Shown: positions 19,513 to 29,102, numbered from the stretch's first letter. The stretch: DNA of 64,000 bases from Enterobacillus tribolii (GCF_003363015.1 NZ_QRAP01000001.1:481162-545161), one strand, 5' to 3'. A program made the numbers and translations. Notes: a model not told the origin generated them from the letters alone.

Positions 19513-20301
19513 ATGAGCACAGATCTGGATAAACAGCCCGACTCCGTCTCCTCGGTGCTGAAGGTGTTCGGCATTTTGCAGGCGTTGACGGAAGAGCGTG
19601 AAATTGGCATTACCGAGTTATCGCAGCGGGTGATGATGTCCAAAAGTACGGTATACCGTTTCTTGCAGACCATGAAATCGCTGGGTTACGTTTCTCAGGA
19701 AAGCGAGTCAGAGAAATATTCCCTGACGCTGAAGTTGTTTGAACTGGGCGCGCATGCGCTGCAAAACGTTGATTTGATCCGCAGCGCGGACATTGAAATG
19801 CGCGAGCTTTCCCGCCTGACGCGGGAAACTATCCACCTGGGCGCGTTGGATGAAGACAGCATCGTTTACATCCACAAAATCGACTCCATGTACAACCTGC
19901 GCATGTATTCCCGTATCGGGCGCCGCAACCCGCTGCACACCACCGCCATCGGCAAGGTGTTGCTGGCCTGGCGTGACCGTGCGGAAGTCACCGAAATCGT
20001 TGAACACATCGATTTCCGCCGCAGCACCGCGAATACCCTGATGACGCCGGCGGAACTGCTGGCCGCGTTGGACCAGGTGAAGGCACAGGGTTTCGGCGAA
20101 GATAACGAAGAGCAGGAAGAAGGGCTGCGCTGCATCGCCGTGCCGGTGTTTGACCGTTTCGGCGTGGTGATTGCCGGGCTGAGTATTTCCTTCCCGACGA
20201 TTCGTTTCTCGGAAGAGGCAAAAGGCGACTACGTGGCGATGCTGAAGAAAGCCGCAAAAAATATCTCTGAACAGATGGGATATCACAATTATCCGCAGTG
20301 A
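19513..20301 (+). CDS. kdgR: KdgR, IclR-family repressor of pectin/KDG catabolism
   Basis: The 262-residue regulator has an N-terminal winged helix (about 14-76, GITELSQRVMMSKSTVYRFL) and an IclR ligand-binding domain. It is highly similar to E. coli and Erwinia-type KdgR throughout (SIVYIHKIDSMYNLRMYSRI, EEQEEGLRCIAVPVFDRFG). KdgR represses genes for 2-keto-3-deoxygluconate and pectate catabolism and responds to KDG. None of its usual targets is in the window. It is divergent from yebQ. Confidence 0.97.
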   Translation: MSTDLDKQPDSVSSVLKVFGILQALTEEREIGITELSQRVMMSKSTVYRFLQTMKSLGYVSQESESEKYSLTLKLFELGAHALQNVDLIRSADIEMRELSRLTRETIHLGALDEDSIVYIHKIDSMYNLRMYSRIGRRNPLHTTAIGKVLLAWRDRAEVTEIVEHIDFRRSTANTLMTPAELLAALDQVKAQGFGEDNEEQEEGLRCIAVPVFDRFGVVIAGLSISFPTIRFSEEAKGDYVAMLKKAAKNISEQMGYHNYPQ

Positions 20302-20328
20302 TGCGGTCGTGTTGTTCCTGATGACAAT

Positions 20329-20357
20329 AGCCCTGCCATATGTGCAGGGCTTTTTTT
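20329..20357 (+). terminator. Rho-independent terminator of kdgR
   Basis: A perfect 8-bp stem AGCCCTGC/GCAGGGCT with a 7-base loop is followed by TTTTTT, 28 bases after the stop codon. Confidence 0.93.
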
Positions 20358-20665
20358 CGTCATAAGGGCAGCGCTGATATGGCCTTAATATCTGAATCCA
20401 CCGTTTAGTTAAGATAAATTTATTCAACTGTTTTATGTCGTATACCTTGAATTCAGCCGGAGAACTGATGATTTCAGCCTGAAAAAGCTAAATTGAATAA
20501 TTGGAAATAATGTGTTTGTTGCCGGCAAATACTATGGGCTATGAATTCACTTTTGTACACATATGGATAGATCTTAGGTGGTATTTTAATTTTTAAAGAC
20601 TGATATAGTTTACTTCATCAGAACGCAGTAATAACGCCAAGAGATTTTTGTATCAGGAGTGCTAT
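20358..20665. other. AT-rich region upstream of the pilus operon
   Basis: This 308-base stretch is strikingly AT-rich compared with its surroundings and contains no gene. It must hold the promoter of the pilus operon; several -10-like elements occur (for example TATAGT near 20604), but I cannot choose among them. AT-richness suggests H-NS-type silencing and acquisition by transfer. Confidence 0.5.
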
Positions 20666-21385
20666 ATGAAATTAAGGTTTAATAAAACCCGTACGTTATT
20701 ATTCAGCTTGTTGGCCTTGCCGCTATGCGCCAGCGCAAATATGACAATATATCCCATGGCGCTGGGATTAAATGCAGGTGGGGAAGGAAGCGTCAAGGTT
20801 ATATCTAAGTCCGGCAACGTTCAATATATAAAAACGAACGTATTCCGGATTGAAAACCCGGCTACGCCGCAGGAAAAAGAAGTTGCCGTTAAGGACAGCA
20901 GCGGTAATGGCCTGGTGGTCATGCCGCCTAAGTTCGCCATTCCCGGCGGCGCCGGTAAACGTGTCAACATGGTGGCGATGGAGCCTCAGGAGAAAGAGAC
21001 CCTTTACCGGGTGAAGTTTCTGAGCGTTCCTTCACTGGATGACAACCTGGTCGTGAATGATAAAACGATCAGTTCCGAGGTATCGGTGAATCTGGTATGG
21101 GGCGTATTGGTTTCCGTTCCTCCGCGCCAGCCGGTTATTCACCTTTCACTTTCTGCGGATAACACCCAATTATTAAATCAGGGCACGCAGCGGGTAAAAA
21201 TTATTGATGTTGCATTATGCCGCAAAGGACAAAGCGGTGCGCAGTGTTCGCATAAAAAGGATAATCACAACCTGTTTCCGGATGGTAATTATGCGTTGCC
21301 GCCTTTGGCCGGAACTAGAAAAGTAGAAATTACTTATAAGGATTGGATAAAGAACAAAACTGATATTCAAACATTCTCACTGTAA
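20666..21385 (+). CDS. CS1/cable-type pilus periplasmic chaperone
   Basis: The 239-residue secreted protein (signal peptide ends near LCASA, residues 1-24) is similar to the CooB/CblB chaperone family of alternate chaperone-usher (alpha) pili. The N-terminal domain carries the conserved IYPMALGLNAGGEGSVKVIS pattern. Such chaperones stabilise subunits in the periplasm and hand them to the usher. The ATG at 20666 has AGGAG seven bases upstream; the frame extends six codons further but without a better start. It is the first gene of a four-gene operon in the order of cblBACD and cooBACD. Its codons are more AT-rich than flanking genes. Confidence 0.85.
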   Translation: MKLRFNKTRTLLFSLLALPLCASANMTIYPMALGLNAGGEGSVKVISKSGNVQYIKTNVFRIENPATPQEKEVAVKDSSGNGLVVMPPKFAIPGGAGKRVNMVAMEPQEKETLYRVKFLSVPSLDDNLVVNDKTISSEVSVNLVWGVLVSVPPRQPVIHLSLSADNTQLLNQGTQRVKIIDVALCRKGQSGAQCSHKKDNHNLFPDGNYALPPLAGTRKVEITYKDWIKNKTDIQTFSL

Positions 21386-21505
21386 TAATTTATCGTAAAG
21401 ATAAACGGCAATTTAAAACGTGGTACTTCCCGATGGAAAGAAGTATCTGGAATTCTATTTACTCATTAAAAGTTAACGTATTAAATCTCAAATAAGGATA
21501 TTTAA

Positions 21506-22033
21506 ATGAAATACATGATTAAACCTGTGATTGCTGCAATTTTATTGGCAACGGCCGGCTCTGCATTAGCGATACAGAAAGATATTACCGTTACGGCAAA
21601 CGTCGACCCTTCTATTGACATGACTCAGGCGGATGGTTCTGCGCTGCCGAACTCAGTCGAAATGCAGTATGTCCCCGGCAGCGGTCTGTCTCCGGTCAGC
21701 ATCATGAGCAAAATTTGGTCGAACTCGACGTCATCCGGCGATGGCGACGTGCACATGAAGCTGATTGCTGAGCCGCAGCTGGTAAACAGTACGGGCGCCG
21801 ATGCCACCCCTGTTCCGCTCTCCGTAGCCTGGGGGAGTGATGTGCTTTCCACGTCGAAAGATCTGGCCCTGAAAACGGGGGATATCTTTCCGAATGGGGC
21901 GGACGCGGCAACTACCGGCTCTGTATCACGGGCGCTGAAGATCTCCCAGACGACGAAAGGCGCACTGCCGGCCGGCTCTTATCAGGGCGTAGTCAGCATT
22001 TATCTGTTCCAGGATGCCGCCACCGGCGGGTGA
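21506..22033 (+). CDS. CS1-type major pilin
   Basis: The 175-residue precursor has a signal peptide of about 22 residues (cleavage after GSALA) and a mature N-terminus with ITVTANVDPSIDMTQADGSALP. This is the hallmark of CS1/CFA-I and cable pilus major subunits (CooA, CblA), where the N-terminal strand complements the next subunit. The C-terminus (GSYQGVVSIYLFQDA) also fits. It follows the chaperone by 120 AT-rich bases and is followed by a hairpin, a common arrangement for making the main subunit in excess. Confidence 0.92.
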   Translation: MKYMIKPVIAAILLATAGSALAIQKDITVTANVDPSIDMTQADGSALPNSVEMQYVPGSGLSPVSIMSKIWSNSTSSGDGDVHMKLIAEPQLVNSTGADATPVPLSVAWGSDVLSTSKDLALKTGDIFPNGADAATTGSVSRALKISQTTKGALPAGSYQGVVSIYLFQDAATGG

Positions 22034-22047
22034 CAGGGACTTTATCT

Positions 22048-22069
22048 GCCCGCGCCGGAGTGCGCGGGC
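22048..22069 (+). terminator. Intercistronic hairpin between pilin and usher
   Basis: A perfect 8-bp GC stem (GCCCGCGC, loop CGGAGT, GCGCGGGC) lies 14 bases after the pilin stop. It is followed by GCTTAATTGG rather than a T-run, so it is more likely a partial terminator or an RNA 3' end stabiliser that raises pilin over usher levels. Confidence 0.55.
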
Positions 22070-22102
22070 GCTTAATTGGTCAGCAGGGAGGGATGCTGCG
22101 TG

Positions 22103-24784
22103 ATGAAAAAAAACTTACTGGCCCTGTTGATTTTAGTTTCGCTGAACTCACAGGCCAAGGCGCCGGATGAATTCGAGGACTTAACGCAAGGGGTTGAGGA
22201 GCGTGTGGAAGTGGTGCTGTCGGGGAAGAAAATCGGTCCTTTCGACGCAACGGTCAGCCCGGAAACGGTCAGGTTTACTCATCCTGACCAGTTGATTGCC
22301 GCGCTTGAACTTCCGTTACCGCCGGGCAACGCCGACTATGAGGCCATCCTGCACGCACTTTCTGCGCCTTTGGATCGTAATGAAATTCTGGCCTGTCATG
22401 ATGCTTTCGTGCAAACGGGATGCGGTTATCTGAAAACGGATAACGTGGCGGTGATTTATGACAGCGAAGAGTCCCGCGTGACGCTATTTTTACGCGATGA
22501 CTGGATGCCGGTTAACGGCCGGCAATCGCTGTATCTGAGTGCGGACAAAAATGACGTGGAAAACGCGTTAATCCATGAGCAAGACCTGAATATGCTGGCT
22601 CAGGCCGATTACAGCAGCCTCTATCTGCAAAATTCAGACGCGCTGGGCGTTACAGAGAATAGTTATATCGGCGCAGACTGGTCGCTCACCGCCGCAAAAA
22701 GCGACGACTCCAGCGATAACAGCGCGGATATCAGTAATCTCTACTATCGCTATGACATTGACCGGCGTTATTACCTGCAACTCGGGCGGATGGATAACCG
22801 CACGCTGTTCAGTAACCGCGGGGGAAATTTCAGCTTCAGCTTTTTACCGCTGGGCGCGATCGATGGCATCCGCGCCGGCAGCACGCTGAGTTACGTGAAT
22901 CACGAACGCGTCAGCCAGGGTACGCCGGTTACGGTGCTGCTTTCGCAAAACTCCCGGGTGGACGCCTACCGTAATAACCAATTGCTGGGCTCCTTTTATC
23001 TTCCCGCCGGTAATCAGTCGCTGGACACCGCCCAGTTTCCCGACGGCAGTTATACGCTGAACCTGTACATCTATGAAGGCAATCAGCTCATGCGCGTTGA
23101 TACCACATCGTTTGCCAAAACCGGCGGCATGGACGACGGGCGCCTGCATTGGTTCATTCAGGGCGGGAAGATCAGCGACGATAACAATGATAGCGGCGAA
23201 AACAGCGCCTATCAGGCAGGCGTGCGGATTCCGTTGTTTAACATGCTGTCCTTAACGGCGGGCGGCGCGCTGGCGAGGGGCGTTCGGGCGGCGGAGGGCG
23301 GCGTTGACGTCACTCCGGACTTCGGCGCCGCGGGGCGGCCGGATGTGAGCGTAAACGTCTATCGCGATGCTCAGGGCGGGCACGGCGACAGTCAGCAACT
23401 GACCTGGACGGCGCAAGGTTTGCCGTCGCTCAGCCTGTATCGGTACGCCAGCGGCGACGCGGGCTGCGATTCCGGCAATAACGGCAACGGCGCTTATACA
23501 CAGCTGGGATGCCTCAAAAACCTGAATGCCTCGCTGACGACATCAGTCAGCGGCTGGAATACGGTGCTGAGCTTCCTGCGCACGGAGAATTATGCCGCTA
23601 CCCGTTCCTGGCAAAGTACGAACTCCTTTACGGACAACGTTCTGAATCAAACCACGGGAAACGCCGTCTCGCGTACCTGGCAATTGAGCGCCTCACGGGC
23701 GTGGAACCGCGAGGCGTGGACGATTAGCGGCACGTTCGGCGTGTTCAGCCGCGATGACAGCGGCTATGCGCATCGTGATAACGGCATGTATCTTTCGCTC
23801 TCTTTTAATAAAAACCCGCAGGCGGATGAGCATAACCGCAGCCAGAGTACGCGCTTCAGTGCGGATTACCGTAACGGCAAAGGCTCCGATACTCAGAGCT
23901 CTTACCGGGTTTCCCACAGCTGGTATTGGGATGAGAAGGATCATAAGGAGCTGTCGGTCGAGGCCGGCGGGATCAACAGCGATACGGTGGACACCGCGCT
24001 AAGCGGTCGCTACAACGGCCGCTACGGCAATCTGAACGCCACGTTGTCAGATAGCTACGACAGGCGCAGTAATTCGCACAATTCGGCACTCAGTGGCGCC
24101 TACAGTTCCTCGTTCGCCCTCTCGCGGCACGGGTTGAACTGGGGCGGGGCGGGCGTTAACGAGCCGGCTGCGGCAGTGCTGGTGGACGTGGCCGGGGGAG
24201 ACGACGGGGATGAGGCACAGAGCGGGGTTGCGCTGGAGGCGCGCGTTGGCGGCAACAGCCCGGTAAGCATGTCTGCGGGCGGAACCGCGCTTTTCCCGCT
24301 GATGCCGTATGAGTCCGGGCTGATTGACATCAGCGACGGCCGCTCGGCGGAACAGGGCGCAACGACGACGGTGCTGAGCGGCGCCGGCAGCAGTCATGTC
24401 ATGCTATTGCCGGGCAAACTGCGGGTGCGGCAGGTGGCGGCGGAGCAACGCTTTGGTTATATCGGGCGGCTGTTATTGCCGCCGCAGGCGCGGAAATATC
24501 CGATCATCGGGCTGAACAGCCGGATGTTGATATTGACGGAGGACGGAGGATTTACCGCTCAGCTTACCGGTCAGCCGCGCATGCTTTATTTGCTCTCGGG
24601 ACAACATTATTACCGGTGCCCGCTGAAGGTACAAAAACGCCGGGCGGTGGTGCGCTACGTCGGAGAGGTGCAGTGTCTGGTCGTCGCAGAGGACGGATTG
24701 CCGAAGGCGGTGCGTGATGGTGAGTTAGCCGGGCTGAAACGGCGTAATGCGCTGGAAACCGCATACGGTGGTAAGGGAAAGTAG
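22103..24784 (+). CDS. CS1/cable-type outer-membrane usher
   Basis: The 893-residue precursor has a signal peptide (MKKNLLALLILVSLNSQAKA) and matches the CooC/CblC/TcfC class of ushers, which form the outer-membrane pore that assembles alpha-type pili. An N-terminal periplasmic domain has a cysteine pair (HDAFVQTGCGYLKT). A beta-barrel with many aromatic alternating strands follows, including YNNQLLGSFYLPAGNQSLDTAQFPDGSYTL-like plug-domain sequence. The C-terminal domain ends with a Cys pair (HYYRCPLKVQKRR...GEVQCLVV). The ATG at 22103 begins the signal peptide; the frame opens at a TTG nine codons earlier. Confidence 0.9.
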   Translation: MKKNLLALLILVSLNSQAKAPDEFEDLTQGVEERVEVVLSGKKIGPFDATVSPETVRFTHPDQLIAALELPLPPGNADYEAILHALSAPLDRNEILACHDAFVQTGCGYLKTDNVAVIYDSEESRVTLFLRDDWMPVNGRQSLYLSADKNDVENALIHEQDLNMLAQADYSSLYLQNSDALGVTENSYIGADWSLTAAKSDDSSDNSADISNLYYRYDIDRRYYLQLGRMDNRTLFSNRGGNFSFSFLPLGAIDGIRAGSTLSYVNHERVSQGTPVTVLLSQNSRVDAYRNNQLLGSFYLPAGNQSLDTAQFPDGSYTLNLYIYEGNQLMRVDTTSFAKTGGMDDGRLHWFIQGGKISDDNNDSGENSAYQAGVRIPLFNMLSLTAGGALARGVRAAEGGVDVTPDFGAAGRPDVSVNVYRDAQGGHGDSQQLTWTAQGLPSLSLYRYASGDAGCDSGNNGNGAYTQLGCLKNLNASLTTSVSGWNTVLSFLRTENYAATRSWQSTNSFTDNVLNQTTGNAVSRTWQLSASRAWNREAWTISGTFGVFSRDDSGYAHRDNGMYLSLSFNKNPQADEHNRSQSTRFSADYRNGKGSDTQSSYRVSHSWYWDEKDHKELSVEAGGINSDTVDTALSGRYNGRYGNLNATLSDSYDRRSNSHNSALSGAYSSSFALSRHGLNWGGAGVNEPAAAVLVDVAGGDDGDEAQSGVALEARVGGNSPVSMSAGGTALFPLMPYESGLIDISDGRSAEQGATTTVLSGAGSSHVMLLPGKLRVRQVAAEQRFGYIGRLLLPPQARKYPIIGLNSRMLILTEDGGFTAQLTGQPRMLYLLSGQHYYRCPLKVQKRRAVVRYVGEVQCLVVAEDGLPKAVRDGELAGLKRRNALETAYGGKGK

Positions 24785-24785
24785 A

Positions 24786-25910
24786 ATGAAAAAGACAATC
24801 ACAGTGTTGATGCTAATGGCGTTTAGCTGGGCAATCCCCTTAAAGATGGCGCAGGCCGGGGATAATCGGGTACTGGAGCGCACGATCAATCGCGCCAGTC
24901 CGGGCGGGGATATTTGGGTGTAGCAAAATGTGAGCCAGGGGAGGGCGCCAACCGCGAATGATGGAAATTATGGTACGGGGAATACCGTCGTATGCCGCAG
25001 TACGACGAATACCAATACCGGCGCCTGCCCGGCGCGAGCAGGAGGATCGGCCTCCACGTATACGCCGGTTAAGCTGCTTTTTACTGAAAAACGTTCAGGA
25101 ATGAAAGTGGTGCTTACGTTGCAGGGATACCGGCAACCGGCCTGGATTAATGTTCCCGGTTGTTACAGAACCAAACGCTCCCTGAACACGGCAGGAGGGG
25201 TGTCTTGCGGCGGGGCTGCAACGACAGAATCCTTCCTTTATATCTGGATCCCGGCGGCCGAATTGAAAAAGCTTCCCGTTGGCGGCCTCTGGACGGCGTC
25301 TTTACGTATGACGTCCTGGCGGGCTGGTGGACCAAACAACACCACGGCCTGGAATGCTGATATCACTTTAAACGTTATCGATCCGTCAAATATCGATATT
25401 TACTTTCCGGAATTCAGCTTCGCCACGCCGCGGATAGCGTTGAAACTGCACCCGACAGGCTCCCCAACGGGCAGGGTGACGGCACAGGACATTACCATGC
25501 TGGATATGTGCCTGTACGACGGTTATAACGCCAACAGCACGCAGTATGAGATTGTTTTGCACGATAGCCTGCAGGCGCACGAAGGGCGGGCAAACAGTGA
25601 CTTTTCCATTTACCGGGTCGGCGGCGAAATCGGGCCGGAGCGCGACAGGATCGATTATCACGTCAAGATGCTTGATGCGCATACCGGCGGCATGCTGGAT
25701 GTACATAATAATCAGTTGATCATCAGGTCTGATATCGATCGGGAACATGTCCGCCCGGTCCGGTTGCCCACCGTGCCGACTCCGGTTTTGTGCGTTCCTG
25801 CGTCGCTGGAGCTCATCGTAAAACGCTTTAACGTTCAGGATAAGAATGCGGGGTATTACAGCGGTACATTGACCGTGATGTTCACCCCGACCACGCCGAC
25901 AGTGGATTAG
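24786..25910 (+). pseudogene. CS1/cable-type pilus tip protein, interrupted by amber codon
   Basis: Translation from the ATG at 24786, one base after the usher stop, gives a signal peptide (ending KMAQA) and GDNRVLERTINRASPGGDIWV, typical of the CooD/CblD tip-initiator family. A TAG at 24921-24923 (codon 46) then stops it. The same frame continues with QNVSQGRAPTANDG to a normal end at 25910. The rest (374 codons in total) looks intact, with paired cysteines (VVCRST...GACPARAGG) and a pilin-like C-terminal domain. A single C-to-T change from CAG would explain it. A GTG at 24930 could start a product without a signal peptide, useless for export. Confidence 0.85.
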
Positions 25911-25940
25911 TGCCTGCGTGAGCGGGGGAACGGGCGCAAG

Positions 25941-27332
25941 TTACTGGTGAAGCAGTTCCGCTTCTTCTTCGCTGTTAAACACGTTCTTGTCCGTTTGGCG
26001 TAGCAACTGGCTGGTCACTGTGCCTGCCGTCATCGATCCACTGACGTTCAGCGCGGTACGTCCCATATCAATCAACGGCTCGACGGAAATCAGCAGCGCG
26101 ACCAGCGTCACCGGCAGCCCCATGGCGGGCAGCACGATCAGCGCGGCAAAGGTGGCGCCGCCGCCGACGCCGGCAACCCCGGCGGAGCTGACGGTGACGA
26201 TACCGACCAGCGTGGCGATCCAGAGCGGGTCCAGCGGGTTAATACCGACGGTGGGAGCGACCATCACAGCCAGCATGGCGGGGTAAAGGCCGGCACAGCC
26301 GTTTTGGCCGATAGTCGCGCCGAACGAGGCTGAGAAACTGGCGATGGATTCCGGCACGCCGATGCGGCGGGTCTGGGTTTCCACGTTCAGCGGGATACTG
26401 GCGGCGCTGGAGCGGCTGGTGAAGGCAAACGTTAGTACCGGCCAGGCTTTGCGGAAAAACTTAAACGGGTTGATGCCGGTCAGCGAGAGCAACAGGCCGT
26501 GTACGACGAACATGATAGCCAGGCCGATATAAGAGGCGACCACGAAGCTGCCCAGCTTGATGATGTCCTGCATGTTGGAGCCGGCCACCACTTTGGTCAT
26601 CAGCGCCAGTACGCCGTAAGGCGTCAGACGCATGATCAGGCGCACCAGCTTCATGACCCAGGATTGCAGCGTGTCGATTGCCGCCACAACCCGCTGGCCT
26701 TTCACCTGATCGTCTTTCAGCAATTGCAGGGCGGCGATGCCAAGCAGAGCGGCAAAGATCACCACGCTGATGATGGAGGTCGGGTTAGCGCCGGTTAAAT
26801 CGGCGAACGGATTTTTCGGGATAAACGACAGAACCAACTGCGGTACGCTGAGGTCAGACACCTTGCTGATGTAGTTGTTCTCGATGGCCGACAGGCGGGC
26901 GCTCTCCTGAGTGCCCTGAACCAGCCCTTCGGCGGTCAGCCCGAACATATTGGTGACCAGAATACCGACCAGTGCTGCAATCATGGTAGTGAACAGCAGC
27001 GTGCCGATGGAGAGCAGGCTGATCTTGCCCAGCGAGGAGGCGTTATGCAGTTTGGCGACCGCGCTGAGAATGGAGGCGAACACCAGCGGCATGACGATCA
27101 TTTGCAGCAGCTGTACGTAACCGTTGCCAACGATATTGAACCAACTGATGGAAGCTTTCAGCACCGGGCTGTCGGCGCCGTAAACCAGCTGCAGGCCCAG
27201 GCCGAAGGCTACCCCCATCACCAGGCCCAGCAAGACTTTCTTTGCCAGGCTCCACTGCTTATGGCGGGTTTGCGCCAGTAACAGCAACAGCACGATAAAG
27301 ACCACTATGTTGACTACCAACGGTAGATTCAT
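25941..27332 (-). CDS. tcyP: TcyP (YdjN), L-cystine symporter
   Basis: The 463-residue inner-membrane protein belongs to the dicarboxylate/amino acid:cation symporter family (SDF) and has the exact length of E. coli TcyP. It imports L-cystine with cations. Family features are the re-entrant loop serine-rich [18 protein letters not shown] (about residue 305) and the NGCAGLYPA and [15 protein letters not shown] segments. The gene is convergent to the pilus tip gene, with no strong hairpin in the 30-base gap. In E. coli, CysB controls tcyP; the 214 bases upstream are AT-rich, but a CysB site cannot be read by eye. Confidence 0.96.
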   Translation of the reverse strand: MNLPLVVNIVVFIVLLLLLAQTRHKQWSLAKKVLLGLVMGVAFGLGLQLVYGADSPVLKASISWFNIVGNGYVQLLQMIVMPLVFASILSAVAKLHNASSLGKISLLSIGTLLFTTMIAALVGILVTNMFGLTAEGLVQGTQESARLSAIENNYISKVSDLSVPQLVLSFIPKNPFADLTGANPTSIISVVIFAALLGIAALQLLKDDQVKGQRVVAAIDTLQSWVMKLVRLIMRLTPYGVLALMTKVVAGSNMQDIIKLGSFVVASYIGLAIMFVVHGLLLSLTGINPFKFFRKAWPVLTFAFTSRSSAASIPLNVETQTRRIGVPESIASFSASFGATIGQNGCAGLYPAMLAVMVAPTVGINPLDPLWIATLVGIVTVSSAGVAGVGGGATFAALIVLPAMGLPVTLVALLISVEPLIDMGRTALNVSGSMTAGTVTSQLLRQTDKNVFNSEEEAELLHQ

Positions 27333-27546
27333 CCCAATGTCTCCAATGTTATTTTTAAATTTTTTTTGGTCATGCCAGGCACGTATACCACGTCAATATG
27401 ACGGGATAAGCGTTGATTCGTTATATGTTACCGCAGCGTAAATGTTTCCTCTTATACCTAAAGGAAATTTAATAGAACTAACCGACGTTTTTTGGGCAAG
27501 AAATCAGCAAAAAGGTGATAAAGACAGCATTTTCACTTATAGCTGG

Positions 27547-28092
27547 CTAAAAAAGATGGTCTATCCGTCTTAAAATCGCGGTCATATCGGGCATAACGCC
27601 GTCCCAATACAGGGAATATCCGACCAGGGCAAGACAGAATAACCGTTCGAGCGGTGAGTTTCCTTTATCGTTATACAGCAGCGGCAGGCAAAAACGCCAG
27701 CGTACCGGCCACAACAAAGGAACGCCGGCGGGCGTCAGGGCATCCGCCAGTAAATGGCTGAGATAGCCAATCGCCATGGCATGCAAAACGTCGGGTGGAA
27801 TGCCCCAACTGGCCGGCAACTGGCATTGCAGCAGAAAAACGCCGCCGAACACCGCCAGCAGGCTGTGCGTGAACCCCCGGTGACCAAAGGCGCGGGCGAT
27901 AGGGGCGGAAATCCAGCGCAACCGCTGGCCCAGTACGGAACTGGGGTGGTCGATATCGGGCAGCAGGCAGGTGAGCAGCGCGCCGGGGATGATATGCCAC
28001 CAATCCCCGTTGGTCAGGGCTGGCGTCAGCTCCGCCTTTCCGGCAAAAATTGCGCAGGCAACGGAAAAAATCAGGTGGCCTTCAGCCGTCAT
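27547..28092 (-). CDS. ydjM: YdjM, LexA-regulated inner-membrane protein
   Basis: The 181-residue protein is a DUF457/YdjM-family membrane protein that begins MTAEGHLIFSVACAIFA like E. coli YdjM. It has the histidine/aspartate motifs PDIDHP, HRGFTHS and LSHLLADALTP, which suggest a metal-dependent hydrolase, with about four membrane segments. Its biochemical role is not known. E. coli ydjM is an SOS gene, and a LexA-type box overlaps the promoter here too. The ATG at 28092 matches the E. coli start; the frame opens two codons earlier at TTG. The neighbours tcyP and hxpB are those of E. coli. Confidence 0.92.
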   Translation of the reverse strand: MTAEGHLIFSVACAIFAGKAELTPALTNGDWWHIIPGALLTCLLPDIDHPSSVLGQRLRWISAPIARAFGHRGFTHSLLAVFGGVFLLQCQLPASWGIPPDVLHAMAIGYLSHLLADALTPAGVPLLWPVRWRFCLPLLYNDKGNSPLERLFCLALVGYSLYWDGVMPDMTAILRRIDHLF

Positions 28093-28152
28093 GATCAACC
28101 CATAATTTCAGTCAGTGTCTGTCGCCGCGAATACGGCTGGTGACGTTGTCAC

Positions 28153-28175
28153 AGTATAACTGGAAAAATATACAG
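28153..28175 (-). promoter_or_regulatory. ydjM promoter with LexA box
   Basis: CTGGAAAAATATACAG (28160-28175) matches the LexA consensus CTGT-N8-ACAG with one mismatch and an AT-rich centre. On the minus strand it ends immediately before a -10 element TATACT (28153-28158), so it fills the spacer region of the ydjM promoter, where LexA would block RNA polymerase. Confidence 0.75.
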
Positions 28176-28181
28176 GAAAAG

Positions 28182-28207
28182 CGCGGGAGATAACAACCTC
28201 TCCCGCG
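28182..28207 (-). terminator. Rho-independent terminator of hxpB
   Basis: On the minus strand CGCGGGAGA and TCTCCCGCG form a perfect 9-bp stem (8-base loop), followed by CTTTTCC. It lies 36 bases after the hxpB stop and just before the ydjM promoter. Confidence 0.8.
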
Positions 28208-28242
28208 GGGGAAATAATGTAAGGAAGCGTGTGGCGGCGGGG

Positions 28243-28905
28243 TTAGCCCAGGTGCTCCGGGCGGAGGTCGGTAAGGCTGCTGAGTTTTACGTCAGCCAGC
28301 GCCCAGCGCGGATCGTTGCCAAACTCTGCTGCCGGCACCACGATGGAACGCATACGCGCCGCTTTGGTGGCGATCATGCCGTTAAAGGAGTCCTCAAGGG
28401 TAACGCATGCCAGCGGGTCCGTCTCCAGTTGCCCGGCGGCACGCAGGTACACTTCCGGATGCGGCTTGCTGTAAGGCAGATGCTCCGCAGAAACGATCTG
28501 CTGGAAGTAGTGGCGCAGGTTAAACATATCCAGCACGTGCTCCAGCATGTACATCGGAGAGGCGGAGGCCAGGCCGATTTTCAGCCCCTGATCGCGGCAG
28601 AGTTGCAGGGCAGACTCCACGCCGGGAAGCAGGGGGCGGGTGATGCCCACCAGTTCAATGACGCGCTCAATGATGCGTTGCGCCACTTCTTCTTGCGCCG
28701 GCCCCTGCCAGGGGAAGCGCTGATACCAGAGCCTGACGACCTGATCGATGCGCAGCCCGAGCGTTTCGGGGATGTTGGCGGCGTGTACGTCCAGACCGAG
28801 GGCGGAAAACACGTCGTGTTCAGCCTGGGTCCACAAAGGTTCGGAATCAATCAACAACCCGTCCATGTCGAAAATCGCGGCGGCGGTACGCCCGTGGGTG
28901 CTCAT
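28243..28905 (-). CDS. hxpB: HxpB (YniC), hexitol/2-deoxyglucose-6-phosphatase
   Basis: The 220-residue HAD-superfamily phosphatase has the nucleophile motif IFDMDGLLIDSE (Asp13), motif II SASP, the lysine-bearing KPHPEVYL and the acidic motif LEDSFNGMIA. It closely resembles E. coli YniC, which hydrolyses 2-deoxyglucose 6-phosphate and sugar-alcohol phosphates. The ATG at 28905 has AGGAG upstream and matches the E. coli start; the open frame extends 68 codons further upstream without support. It is divergent from yniB, as in E. coli. Confidence 0.95.
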   Translation of the reverse strand: MSTHGRTAAAIFDMDGLLIDSEPLWTQAEHDVFSALGLDVHAANIPETLGLRIDQVVRLWYQRFPWQGPAQEEVAQRIIERVIELVGITRPLLPGVESALQLCRDQGLKIGLASASPMYMLEHVLDMFNLRHYFQQIVSAEHLPYSKPHPEVYLRAAGQLETDPLACVTLEDSFNGMIATKAARMRSIVVPAAEFGNDPRWALADVKLSSLTDLRPEHLG

Positions 28906-29102
28906 TAACGTGTTCTCCTGGATAACGATCAACGATGTGAGATGGGCCATAATGTAGCATTCGTTCAGGAAGGAATTAAGGCGTTTATACTTTCTTAGAA
29001 GTGGACGAAAGGGTATCAGGATATTGCGGGAAGCGGTATCGACACGTAGACTGCGAAAACTGTTTTGGCCGAAGGTCTTAAAAAAGGCGTTAAGGGGAAG
29101 GA

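Noticed and set aside
20302..25940. Insertion-sequence or transposase remnants around the pilus island
   Set aside because: No transposase-like frame, terminal inverted repeats or target duplications could be seen.
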